Translations under genes and position numbers: made by a program
Shown here: piece by piece, positions 8,528 through 15,596 of the stretch
Layout of the letters: every line of letters begins with the position of its first letter
How positions within the stretch are numbered: the first letter of the stretch is position 1
Origin: JBGRQB01 sp041725875
GTDB lineage: Bacteria > Bacteroidota > Ignavibacteria > Ignavibacteriales > Melioribacteraceae
NCBI GenBank assembly: GCA_041725875.1
Contig: JBGRQB010000088.1
Location: 1 to 16,617, forward strand
DNA: 16,617 nt
Reading direction: 5' to 3'
The notes under the pieces: model-generated
Database searches by the model: none
The model's input: the letters and a program-made list of their open reading frames with translations, nothing else
Told to the model about the DNA's origin: nothing

Positions 8528-9415
8528 ATGGAAAAAGTAGTAGACGTTCAAAATCTTACACATTATTACGGAAGTAAACTTGTTTATGAAGATTTTAACT
8601 TTCATATAAACAAGGGAAGTATATTTGGATTACTCGGGAAAAACGGAACCGGTAAAACAACTACCATAAATATACTTAACGGATTTTTGAAACCAAGAAG
8701 CGGAAATTGCTTTATCTTTGGAGAAGAATCACACAAACTTTCTCCTCAGACAAAAGCACAAATAGGATTTTTAATAGAAGGTCATATTCAGTTTGATTTT
8801 ATGAATATCAAGCAGATAGAAAAGTTTTACTCCGGTTTTTATCCTGACTGGAAAAAAGAAAACTATTACGAACTGATGGCCAAACTTAAAGTTACAGAAA
8901 CACAAAAAATATCAAAAATGTCATGCGGACAAAGATCACAGGTTGCACTTGGTTTGATACTCGCACAAAACCCGGAACTGCTTATCCTTGATGATTATTC
9001 TATGGGACTTGACACAGGGTACAGAAAATTATTTGTAGAATATTTAAGAGAATATGCAGTTGCAGAAGGAAAGACTGTTTTTATCACATCTCACATTTTG
9101 CAGGATCTGGAAAACTTTTTAGATGATTGCGTAATTATGGATTACAACAATGTACTTCTTCAATCATCTGTTACCGAGTTTATGGATAGTTTCAAAAAAT
9201 ATACATTCAAGTACAGCGGTAAAGAGCTCGGACTTGAAAAAAATGATTTGATATCAAATTATGAAATCATAAAAGATAAATATGAAATCTATTCATTTTC
9301 AGAAGAAAATAAGATCAGAGATTACCTTAAAAAATTTGATGTAAATTACACCGATTTTGCAAAAGAAGAAATGAACCTGGAAGATGCGTTTTTGGGTCTT
9401 ACAGGAAAATATTAG
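8528..9415 (+). CDS. ABC transporter ATP-binding protein with unusual signature and Walker B motifs
   Basis: This 295-residue cytoplasmic ATPase should power the permease encoded next. Walker A is GKNGTGKT (37-44), with GLLG before it. The signature motif reads MSCGQ (131-135) instead of LSGGQ. Walker B reads LLILDD (151-156), so the usual catalytic glutamate is aspartate (D156), and the following PTxGLD is YSMGLD. The H-loop histidine is present in ITSHILQDLE (H189). The C-terminal 80 residues form an extension seen in drug- or Ytr-type export ATPases and end with EDAFLGLTG. Hydrolysis may be slow, but most ATP-site residues remain, so I expect activity. There is no Shine-Dalgarno site and no clear promoter in the 21 bases after the terminator, so expression may rely on read-through. 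Confidence 0.9.
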   Translation: MEKVVDVQNLTHYYGSKLVYEDFNFHINKGSIFGLLGKNGTGKTTTINILNGFLKPRSGNCFIFGEESHKLSPQTKAQIGFLIEGHIQFDFMNIKQIEKFYSGFYPDWKKENYYELMAKLKVTETQKISKMSCGQRSQVALGLILAQNPELLILDDYSMGLDTGYRKLFVEYLREYAVAEGKTVFITSHILQDLENFLDDCVIMDYNNVLLQSSVTEFMDSFKKYTFKYSGKELGLEKNDLISNYEIIKDKYEIYSFSEENKIRDYLKKFDVNYTDFAKEEMNLEDAFLGLTGKY

Positions 9416-9423
9416 GAGCATAA

Positions 9424-10101
9424 ATGTACAGAGCATTATTTTATAAAGAATGGCTTAAAATAAAGCAGGCATTTTTATTTGTCACTCTTCTGGGTCTGGG
9501 AGTTATTGTATATCTTTATTTTGATATAGAACAAACAAACACTTTTAATGATTCAAATGCTTTCTGGAATGTAATATCAGGCAAAGGATATATTTATTAC
9601 GATCTGTTCAGATATATACCTCTTGTTGCAGGACTGGCACTGGCACTTGCGCAGTTTGTTCCGGAAATCATCAACAAAAAACTTAAACTCACACTGCATC
9701 TTCCGCTAAAAGAAAATAAAATTCTTTTGGTTATGCAGAGCTTCACACTTGGTCTGCTTACTTTGCTTTCACTTGTGTGGCTTTTACTTATGATAATTAT
9801 ATCATCCATATATTTTCCTGCCGAGATTGTAAACAGTATGATACTTACATCTCTGCCATGGTTTTTAGCCGGATTAATCACATACACATCTGTTTCAGCT
9901 TTGGTTCTCGAACCTGTTTGGGGCAGAAGAATAGTGCACGGAATTGTGGGTCTGGCAATACTATGGCTGCTGACAAGCGGTGTAAGATATTCTGCTTTTT
10001 CAGGAATATTGCCTTTAGTAAGTATTGCTGTTCTCTTTAGCTTTTCATTTATATTGTGGAGCGGCAGAAGATTTAAAATGGGGGTAAGTAAAAATGATTA
10101 A
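9424..10101 (+). CDS. ABC transporter permease, six-helix
   Basis: The 225-residue protein starts with MYRALFYKEWLKIKQ, the short amphipathic N-terminus common in ABC-2 type permeases. It has hydrophobic segments at about 16-34, 60-80, 101-124, 139-162, 170-187 and 192-212. It carries no ATPase motifs and should be the membrane partner of the preceding ATPase, probably as a homodimer. AGGAG (9414-9418) overlaps the ATPase stop codon and sets the start at 9424. The end overlaps the next gene by 8 bases. The substrate is unknown. ABC-2 permeases usually export lipids, polysaccharides, drugs or antibiotics, so export is more likely than import. Confidence 0.85.
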   Translation: MYRALFYKEWLKIKQAFLFVTLLGLGVIVYLYFDIEQTNTFNDSNAFWNVISGKGYIYYDLFRYIPLVAGLALALAQFVPEIINKKLKLTLHLPLKENKILLVMQSFTLGLLTLLSLVWLLLMIIISSIYFPAEIVNSMILTSLPWFLAGLITYTSVSALVLEPVWGRRIVHGIVGLAILWLLTSGVRYSAFSGILPLVSIAVLFSFSFILWSGRRFKMGVSKND

Positions 10102-11326
10102 ATCAGTCAGACTTGGATATATATTAATTTGTATTCTTATTTTGGGAACAATTCTTCCCGATCTATATTGGAAGGTTTTTGAAAAAAATATCAGAGCACC
10201 GTTTGTATTATACAGTCCGGTAAAAAAAGATTTTCTCTTTAACAGATATGAAAATAAAACTGTCAAACGAGTAGATTCAAAAGGGAAGTCGTTAACACAA
10301 AAAGAGATGCATAAATTAGCGCCTATATTTTTCTTCAGACAACTTTCAGTAGACGGAACACTTCCAGATACATTGTGGGGAAAGGCGCTGGAACCAAATC
10401 TTCTTAAAAGACATAATCAGTTTATAAAGATATCTCCGCGACAAATCTCCACACCTCAGATGCAGCTCTTTCCTTTGTTTGAAAGTGCTTCGGGAAATAT
10501 CAATCTTTCAATGCCTGAAGATTTTTTCAGAATAAATGAAAGAGTGGAATTTATAAACTGTGAAAAAAATGTTATAGATGAACCTAAATCTGAACTCTTT
10601 ACAAAAGTACTTTCAGAAGCTGGGTTCAATTTTCCTGCAGAAAAAATGTTTGGAAATCCTTCTGCAAGAAAACCTTTTGACGAAGGTTATTTTATCACAG
10701 ACAGCAAAGGAAAGTTTTTTCATCTGAAAATGATAAAAGGGAAACCTTTTGTAAGAAAAATTGAAATTCCATCCGATGTTAAAATTGCTTATATGGAAGT
10801 ATATGAACACTCTATAAGAGAATTTTACGGTGTGGTTGTTTCTGAATCGAGCAAACTATATTTATTAAAATATAAAAACTACGAACTGCAGAAAATTCCG
10901 GTAGAAAATTATAACTATTTTAAAGACAATCTTCAATTTAGAAGAAACCTGCTGTACAGAACCTTTGTGATTACAAAAGAGAATCAAATCGATCTTGTGG
11001 TTACCGATACAAACTATGAAATAGTTGATTCTTACAGAGAACAATGGGAAGATAAGTTTGAAACAGCAGCCGGAAAAATCTACTCGGCATTATTTCCGTT
11101 TGATATAACTATATTCAGCGGATTAAGCAACTACCTGCAATTTAATTTTGTCCCTTCTACAGGATATCTGTTTATAATCTTACACTTAATTTTAGTTGTA
11201 TGTTACTATATTTTTCGTGCTAAGAAGAAAAATAATTCAGATAAACTACTCGAATGCGGTATTATATTATTCACGGGAATATATGGGTTTACAGCACTTT
11301 TTGTGTTGAAAACAGAAACCGAATAA
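10094..11326 (+). CDS. membrane-anchored protein resembling DUF4857, third member of the ABC operon
   Basis: The 410-residue product has one N-terminal helix (about 8-24), a large soluble domain (about 25-355) and two C-terminal helices (about 357-374 and 389-405). With both ends in the membrane, the large domain probably lies in the periplasm. Its N-terminus LPDLYWKVFEKNIRAPFVLY and the following YSPVKKDF are what I remember of DUF4857 proteins, which in Bacteroidota occur beside ABC ATPase and permease genes. No catalytic motif is visible. The later part (about 195-310) looks rich in beta strands. The gene overlaps the permease by 8 bases (ATGATTAA), implying coupled translation and a shared complex. 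I infer an accessory or substrate-handling subunit of the exporter; the family name is unverified. Confidence 0.75.
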   Translation: MIKSVRLGYILICILILGTILPDLYWKVFEKNIRAPFVLYSPVKKDFLFNRYENKTVKRVDSKGKSLTQKEMHKLAPIFFFRQLSVDGTLPDTLWGKALEPNLLKRHNQFIKISPRQISTPQMQLFPLFESASGNINLSMPEDFFRINERVEFINCEKNVIDEPKSELFTKVLSEAGFNFPAEKMFGNPSARKPFDEGYFITDSKGKFFHLKMIKGKPFVRKIEIPSDVKIAYMEVYEHSIREFYGVVVSESSKLYLLKYKNYELQKIPVENYNYFKDNLQFRRNLLYRTFVITKENQIDLVVTDTNYEIVDSYREQWEDKFETAAGKIYSALFPFDITIFSGLSNYLQFNFVPSTGYLFIILHLILVVCYYIFRAKKKNNSDKLLECGIILFTGIYGFTALFVLKTETE

Positions 11327-11370
11327 AACTTATTAAGCATAATATTTCGTAATTAACTGTGTTAATTCGA

Positions 11371-11399
11371 TAAAAAAGCAGGCGAGAGCCTGTTTTTTT
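11371..11399 (+). terminator. intrinsic terminator after the ABC operon
   Basis: CAGGC (11379-11383) and GCCTG (11388-11392) pair around a GAGA loop and are followed by seven T (11393-11399). An A run before the stem (11372-11377) extends pairing with the T run. A further inverted repeat, AATTAAC-TGT-GTTAATT, lies just upstream at 11351-11367. Confidence 0.9.
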
Positions 11400-11412
11400 A
11401 TAATTATTTAAC

Positions 11413-11430
11413 AATTTACTATTGTAAATT
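11413..11430. promoter_or_regulatory. AT-rich inverted repeat upstream of the chemoreceptor promoter
   Basis: AATTTAC (11413-11419) and GTAAATT (11424-11430) are perfect inverted arms separated by four bases. The arms resemble those of the palindrome at 11506-11526. Both could be sites for one regulator, but AT-rich DNA yields such dyads by chance. Confidence 0.3.
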
Positions 11431-11480
11431 AATGTTTTTTTTACAATTTTCTTCCCGGAATAATTTATAAAAATACCTTG

Positions 11481-11511
11481 TTGTATTTTGAATGAATTTA
11501 TTCTAAATTTG
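11481..11511 (+). promoter_or_regulatory. promoter candidate for the chemoreceptor gene
   Basis: TTG at 11481-11483 is followed after 20 bases by TAAATTTG at 11504-11511, an exact match to the Bacteroidota -7 pattern TAnnTTTG. Transcription would start near 11518, leaving a leader of about 185 bases before the start codon at 11704. Confidence 0.6.
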
Positions 11512-11526
11512 TAATAATTACAAATT
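11506..11526. promoter_or_regulatory. perfect 10+1+10 palindrome over the -7 element (operator candidate)
   Basis: AATTTGTAAT (11506-11515) and ATTACAAATT (11517-11526) are exact inverted arms around one A. The left arm includes most of the -7 box, so a dimeric protein bound here would block RNA polymerase. A second dyad, TACTTTA-AG-TAAAGTA (11526-11541), follows directly. Confidence 0.5.
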
Positions 11527-11621
11527 ACTTTAAGTAAAGTATAGAGTTATGCCTTGGGTCACATTCTGACTAAACCGATTTTGTAAGGCCAGCCCTTTAA
11601 AATACTTAACAACCAATGCTT

Positions 11622-11659
11622 TATAGATTATAAAAGCCTGCAAATTTTAATAATCTATA
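11622..11659 (+). promoter_or_regulatory. long hairpin in the chemoreceptor leader
   Basis: TATAGATTAT (11622-11631) and ATAATCTATA (11650-11659) form a perfect 10-bp stem. After one mismatch, pairing can continue inside it. It lies about 35 bases before the Shine-Dalgarno site. Upstream, GCCTT (11551-11555) and AAGGC (11585-11589) enclose GTCA/TGAC, so more of the leader may be folded. No known riboswitch is recognised. Confidence 0.45.
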
Positions 11660-11693
11660 TGTTTAATAACCTATTATCTTATCAATTTTATAT

Positions 11694-11699
11694 GGGGAG
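11694..11699 (+). promoter_or_regulatory. Shine-Dalgarno site that decides the chemoreceptor start
   Basis: GGGGAG lies 4 bases before the ATG at 11704. The earlier in-frame ATGs at 11659 and 11692 have no such site; the first lies within the leader hairpin. The start at 11704 is therefore preferred. Confidence 0.7.
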
Positions 11700-11703
11700 A
11701 TAT

Positions 11704-13059
11704 ATGAGATTCGAAACGCTTAAAAATTGGAAAATCAAGTCTAAAATCAAATTCCTGACATTTCTGGCTCCAATTACTTTTTTGCTGCTGTATTTTTTGT
11801 ACATAATGCCTGTAGTTGAAAAAAATTATGTGAGTGAAAAACGTCGTGAAATCAGAAACGTTGTAGAAACGGCATACGGGGTAATTGAAACTTTTCACTC
11901 TAAGTTTAAAAAAGGGGAATTAACCGAAGAAGAGGCAAAAACAAAATGTAAAGAAATGCTGACCAGCTTGCGTTTTGAAGGAAACAACTATTTTTGGATG
12001 TTTAACTATGACGGAATAATGGTAATGCATCCTCTTAAACCTGAATTGATTGGAACTAATTGTCTGGGCAACAAAGACTCCAACGGAAAACTTTTCTTTG
12101 TTGAAAGTCAGCAAAAAGCAAAATCAAAAGGTGCAGGTTATGTATCATATATGTGGCCGAAACCGGGTAAAACCAAAGATGTTCCAAAAGAATCGTATAT
12201 AAAAGGCTTTGCCAGCTGGGAATGGATTTTGGGAAGCGGAATTTACATTGATGATGTAGAAGAAGAATTAACTGCAATTACCCGCGATGTATTAATCATA
12301 GTAATCATTCTTTCTGTAGTTATTCTTTTGGTAGGATTTTATATATCAAAAATTTTAACAGACCCTGTTGAAAAATTAACCGACGCCAGTTCAAGAGTTG
12401 CTCAGGGCGATACTGATATTCATCTTGTTAATGACAATACAGATGAAATTGGAAAGCTTACGCGTAACTTTAATGATATGGTTGCAAAAATTAAAATACA
12501 ACTCGATTACCTGCAAGCATTAGCCGTTCCTGTTTTTATAATTGATAAAGAATATGAGATTCAATATATAAATAAAGTCGGAGCCAAACTTGTAGGCGAT
12601 ACTCAGGAAAATATTGTCGGAACCAAGTGTTATGACAGATTTAAATCAGACGATTGTAACACCGAAAAATGTGCTTGTGCTCAGGCAATGAAAAAGAATG
12701 ATCAAATTACCGAAGAAACAGTTGCCCGTCCGAATGGCGGTCGTTACGATATTCAATATACTGCCGGACCGGTAAAAGATCAGAACGGAAATATCACAGG
12801 CGCTATCGAATCTATAGTTGACGTTAGTGAAATAAAAGAGATGTACCACTACCTTAACAGATCAACCGGAACACTTTTAGAAGCAATGAACAAATTTAAA
12901 GAAGGTGATTTAAGTGTTTCTGTTACTTCTGAAAAAGAAGGTGACGACATTGCGAAAATGTATGACGGATTTAATCAGTCTGTAAACAATATAAGATCAA
13001 TGATATTAAGAGTAAGAGACGCAGTTGAAGCAACAGCAAGTGCAAGTTCACAGATTTAA
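11704..13059 (+). CDS. methyl-accepting chemotaxis receptor, sensor part, cut short by an in-frame TAA
   Basis: The 451-residue product is the sensing half of a chemoreceptor. It has a first membrane helix (about 17-37), a periplasmic single-Cache domain (about 40-190) with NYFWMFNYDGIMVMHP, WPKPG and SWEWILGSGIYIDDV, and a second helix (about 194-214). A HAMP domain (about 214-268), a PAS domain (about 269-380) and a second HAMP-like segment (about 384-436) follow. The sCache_2 family typically senses small carboxylates or similar ligands. The PAS domain has four cysteines (309, 318, 323, 325) that might hold a cofactor. Translation stops at TAA 13057-13059, where the C-terminal half would normally continue with SxSTEEMAxGAQEQS. 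Without that half it cannot signal to CheA. A longer version would start at 11659. Confidence 0.85.
   Translation: MRFETLKNWKIKSKIKFLTFLAPITFLLLYFLYIMPVVEKNYVSEKRREIRNVVETAYGVIETFHSKFKKGELTEEEAKTKCKEMLTSLRFEGNNYFWMFNYDGIMVMHPLKPELIGTNCLGNKDSNGKLFFVESQQKAKSKGAGYVSYMWPKPGKTKDVPKESYIKGFASWEWILGSGIYIDDVEEELTAITRDVLIIVIILSVVILLVGFYISKILTDPVEKLTDASSRVAQGDTDIHLVNDNTDEIGKLTRNFNDMVAKIKIQLDYLQALAVPVFIIDKEYEIQYINKVGAKLVGDTQENIVGTKCYDRFKSDDCNTEKCACAQAMKKNDQITEETVARPNGGRYDIQYTAGPVKDQNGNITGAIESIVDVSEIKEMYHYLNRSTGTLLEAMNKFKEGDLSVSVTSEKEGDDIAKMYDGFNQSVNNIRSMILRVRDAVEATASASSQI
13057..13059 (+). other. in-frame stop codon splitting the chemoreceptor
   Basis: The frame reads ATT TAA GCA AGT, and the C-terminal part continues in the same frame to 13902. 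Related receptors usually have serine here (SQISASTEEMA), so one TCA to TAA change explains the break. There is no frameshift and no lost sequence. Neighbouring genes end with TAA, so TAA is a real stop in this organism. Confidence 0.9.
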
Positions 13060-13074
13060 GCAAGTACCGAAGAG

Positions 13075-13902
13075 ATGGCTGATGGTGCGCAGGAACAGAG
13101 TGCTCAGACAGAAGAAGTTGCAACTGCAATTGAACAGATGGCTTCAACAGTTGTTGAAACTGCCAAAAATGCAAACGTTGCAGCAGAAGTATCAAACAAA
13201 AGCGGCGGCGGAGCAAGAGAAGGTGTTAAAAAAGTTGAAGAAACAATTGTGGGAATGGATAACATTGCCAGCTCGACTGAAAGAACCGGAGTAGTTGTTG
13301 AATCACTTGCTAACAAAACCGAACAAATTGGTGAAATCACTCAGGTGATTGATGATATTGCTGATCAGACAAATCTGCTTGCGTTAAATGCTGCAATTGA
13401 AGCTGCAAGAGCAGGTGAGCAGGGAAGAGGTTTTGCAGTTGTTGCAGATGAAGTAAGAAAACTTGCCGAAAGAACAACAAAAGCCACCAAAGAGATTGGT
13501 GAAACAATTAAAGGTATTCAGGTAGAAGCGGTTGAAGCTGATCACGCTATGAAAGAATCTATGAACACAGTTGAAGAAGGTAAAAAACTTACTGCTGCAA
13601 TTGCCGATCAGTTAAAAGAGATTCAGGACGGCGCAATTCAGGCCAATGAAGTTATTGGTCAGGTAGCAGCTGCAGCAGAACAGCAATCAACAACAGCTGA
13701 ACAGATAAGCGCAAACATCGAAGGCATTACCAATGTTACCAATGAAACCGCAGAAGGAATTCAGCAGGTTGCAATAACAGCCGACGATCTTAACAAACTT
13801 ACAACCAACTTATCAGAAATGGTTTCTATGTTTAAGATGAACGGAAATGAAGACCAGATGCAGCTCGAATCACACCACGACGAAACAAGATTACTACACT
13901 AA
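13075..13902 (+). CDS. methyl-accepting chemotaxis signalling domain, C-terminal part of the split receptor
   Basis: This 275-residue stretch is the cytoplasmic four-helix signalling module that contacts CheA and CheW. It contains the methylation-helix repeats (QTEEVATAIEQM) and the near-universal hairpin tip IADQTNLLALNAAIEAARAG, followed by FAVVADEVRKLAERT. The C-terminus HHDETRLLH is not the NWETF-type CheR/CheB tether. It is in the same frame as the sensor part, five codons after its stop. The ATG at 13075 matches an internal methionine of full-length receptors and has only a weak GAAGAG before it. It could give a soluble receptor if translation restarts. More likely it is the back half of a disrupted gene, or the product of an intact gene carrying a sequencing error. 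Confidence 0.85.
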   Translation: MADGAQEQSAQTEEVATAIEQMASTVVETAKNANVAAEVSNKSGGGAREGVKKVEETIVGMDNIASSTERTGVVVESLANKTEQIGEITQVIDDIADQTNLLALNAAIEAARAGEQGRGFAVVADEVRKLAERTTKATKEIGETIKGIQVEAVEADHAMKESMNTVEEGKKLTAAIADQLKEIQDGAIQANEVIGQVAAAAEQQSTTAEQISANIEGITNVTNETAEGIQQVAITADDLNKLTTNLSEMVSMFKMNGNEDQMQLESHHDETRLLH

Positions 13903-13914
13903 TAACAATAAATT

Positions 13915-13941
13915 AAGCCTCACCAAAAGTGAGGCTTTTTT
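13915..13941 (+). terminator. intrinsic terminator after the chemoreceptor
   Basis: AAGCCTCAC (13915-13923) and GTGAGGCTT (13929-13937) form a perfect 9-bp stem around CAAAA, followed by further T. It sits 13 bases after the stop codon. Confidence 0.9.
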
Positions 13942-14120
13942 ATTTCCTAAAATTTTATCTGACAAAAATTAATTTTCTCTTTATTGAAGTATTTATCAAA
14001 AACCATTAACTTATTAAGTACAGGGTTAAATATTATACATTCGGACTAATTTAATTAACTAATATCACATTTATGGAATAAGCTTTCTATAAAAATATGT
14101 GTAAAACAAAAAGGTAAAAT

Positions 14121-14828
14121 ATGAGCAGTAAAACGGAAAAAGAACTTAAGTATTTGAAAATCTATTGTCTGTTGTTAACCATTGCATTAATAGCATCCAA
14201 TATATATTTCCTGAATAAATCTGATAAGACAGATTTTGAAGAAATTAATGTTGAAAGAATAAATGTTGTAGAAAATAACGGAGATCTTAAACTGGTGATC
14301 AGTAACAGTAAAAGGCAACATCAGGGAATAATTAACGGAAAACCTCTTCCTGAAAGAGAAAGACAGGCTGGTATGATTTTCTTTAATGCTGTTGGTGATG
14401 AGTGTGGCGGATTGGTTTATGACGGAAATGATAAAGAAGCCGGATTGGTTCTTTCAGTAGACAAATACAGAGATGACCAGGTTATGCAGCTTAGATATAT
14501 TGAAAATACAGAAAAGGATTTAAGAACTTATGGAATCCAGTTTTGGGATTATCCAGTAGAAAATGGCTATGAAGAAAGAAATAAAGGATTTGAAGAGCTG
14601 CAAAAATTAAGAAATAGAGAAGATAAAAGAAAAGCTTACCTGAAAATGAAAAAGGAAGGTTTGTTACCTGAAGACAGAATGTTTGTAGGAAAAAAAATGA
14701 ACAAAGATGTTGGGCTCTTTATTAATGATAAGAGCGGCAAACCAAGAATAAAGATTTATATAGACAAAGAAAATAATCCCAAAATTGAAATGTTAGATGA
14801 AAAGGGTAAGGTAGTTAATAAAAATTAA
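14121..14828 (+). CDS. single-helix anchored protein of unknown function
   Basis: The 235-residue protein has a short lysine-rich N-terminus, one membrane helix (about 13-31) and a charged domain that should face the periplasm. The domain begins FEEINVERINVVENNGDLKLVISN and includes AGMIFFNAVGDECGGLVYDG and VLSVDKYRDDQVMQL. Near its C-terminus comes VGLFINDKSGKPRIKIYID, a repeat-like match to the first part. I remember similar uncharacterised proteins in Bacteroidota and Acidobacteria, but know no function. A helical insert (about 150-185) is very rich in Lys, Glu and Arg. The gene stands alone between two terminators and is preceded by AAGGT (14110-14114), a weak ribosome site. The 179 bases before it show no clear promoter. 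Confidence 0.8.
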   Translation: MSSKTEKELKYLKIYCLLLTIALIASNIYFLNKSDKTDFEEINVERINVVENNGDLKLVISNSKRQHQGIINGKPLPERERQAGMIFFNAVGDECGGLVYDGNDKEAGLVLSVDKYRDDQVMQLRYIENTEKDLRTYGIQFWDYPVENGYEERNKGFEELQKLRNREDKRKAYLKMKKEGLLPEDRMFVGKKMNKDVGLFINDKSGKPRIKIYIDKENNPKIEMLDEKGKVVNKN

Positions 14829-14852
14829 TTTTAATAAATCATAAAATAAAGC

Positions 14853-14886
14853 AAAGCCCGATGTAAATCATATTCGGGCTTTTTTT
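14853..14886 (+). terminator. intrinsic terminator after the 14121 gene
   Basis: AAAGCCCGA (14853-14861) and TCGGGCTTT (14874-14882) pair as a 9-bp stem, with a loop that can add a small inner ATG/CAT pair. Seven T run from 14880 to 14886. Confidence 0.88.
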
Positions 14887-15178
14887 AAAAGGGTATTAAA
14901 TATTTTGAAATTATTGTTTTGATTCATTATGAGACATTTTTGATCAAAAGGCTGTTAAATAATGTAAAAATGATGGTTTTCAACTATTGAACTACAGTTT
15001 TTTTTGTTTTCTTTGCATTAACTTCTTACATCAAATCTTGATCTAAGAAATATTATTCCTTCCAACATTACAACTATTCAAACTCATCCCTTAAGTTGGA
15101 TATCTAGAAAAAGTATCTGATAAAATCTTAATAGTTAACCTTTAAGGTATTTAATGATTTAAAATAGGAGGTAAAGAA
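14887..15178 (+). other. intergenic region before the three-gene cassette
   Basis: These 292 bases hold no open frame worth reporting. A perfect 12-base palindrome TTTTGATCAAAA lies at 14938-14949. No good TTG/TAnnTTTG promoter pair is visible; the nearest is TTG at 15096-15098 with TAAAATCT at 15121-15128, which fits poorly. AGGAGGT at 15166-15172 is the ribosome site of the next gene. Confidence 0.5.
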
Positions 15179-15562
15179 ATGAGTGAAAACTCTGTTGTTC
15201 CAATAGGTAAGAGTAAAATGTGTGAATCTGGGCAAGATCCTCTGACAAAAATGATTGAAATTGTTAAAGACGATGGTATATCAAATGAAGACAAAGAAAA
15301 ACTGATTACTATTGCATTAAACAGATTTCATAACAGGAGGAAGATGGCCTATATTTCCCTTTATACAATAGTTACTTCATTAATTGTTGTTTTTATTTTT
15401 GCTTTTATTGATGGATTAATTATCACGAATGAAGAATCAGCTAGCGAAGGAATAATGACAATAATTAAGAACAATCAAACACTTATTATTTGGATCGAAA
15501 CATTTCTAACATCTATAGTGGCTGCTTATTACGGTATATCAGCTTGGAAGCCATCAAGCTAA
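15179..15562 (+). CDS. two-helix membrane protein, first gene of an unrecognised cassette
   Basis: I do not recognise this 127-residue protein. It has a soluble N-terminus (about 1-55) that includes ISNEDKEKLITIALNRFHNRRK. A long hydrophobic segment (about 56-82) and a second one (about 100-122) ending AAYYGISAWKPSS follow. Both ends should be cytoplasmic, with a short outer loop EESASEGIMTIIKNNQ. A near-perfect AGGAGGT (15166-15172) sets the start. The gene is 34 bp from a lipoprotein gene on the same strand, so they are probably co-transcribed. A small size with two helices allows a holin-like, toxin-like or anchoring role, but nothing in the sequence decides between them. Confidence 0.75.
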   Translation: MSENSVVPIGKSKMCESGQDPLTKMIEIVKDDGISNEDKEKLITIALNRFHNRRKMAYISLYTIVTSLIVVFIFAFIDGLIITNEESASEGIMTIIKNNQTLIIWIETFLTSIVAAYYGISAWKPSS

Positions 15563-15596
15563 TTCTAAAATTTGTTAACCAAAAAGGAGAAAACGA

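Noticed and set aside
9777..10040. Second + strand frame of 87 codons inside the permease gene
   Set aside because: It is an out-of-frame overlap with a clear membrane protein, and its translation shows no plausible domain.
13057..13059. TAA reassigned as a sense codon
   Set aside because: Most genes in this window end at TAA exactly where their domains finish, and several are followed by terminators, so TAA acts as a stop here.
13025..13294. Glutamine- and lysine-rich 89-codon frame over the chemoreceptor break
   Set aside because: It is the +1 frame of a repetitive coiled-coil coding region. The normal frame continues unchanged across the TAA, so no frameshift is needed.
14938..14949. Palindrome TTTTGATCAAAA upstream of the cassette as an operator
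   Set aside because: It is short, made mostly of A and T, more than 200 bases from the gene, and not next to a recognisable promoter.
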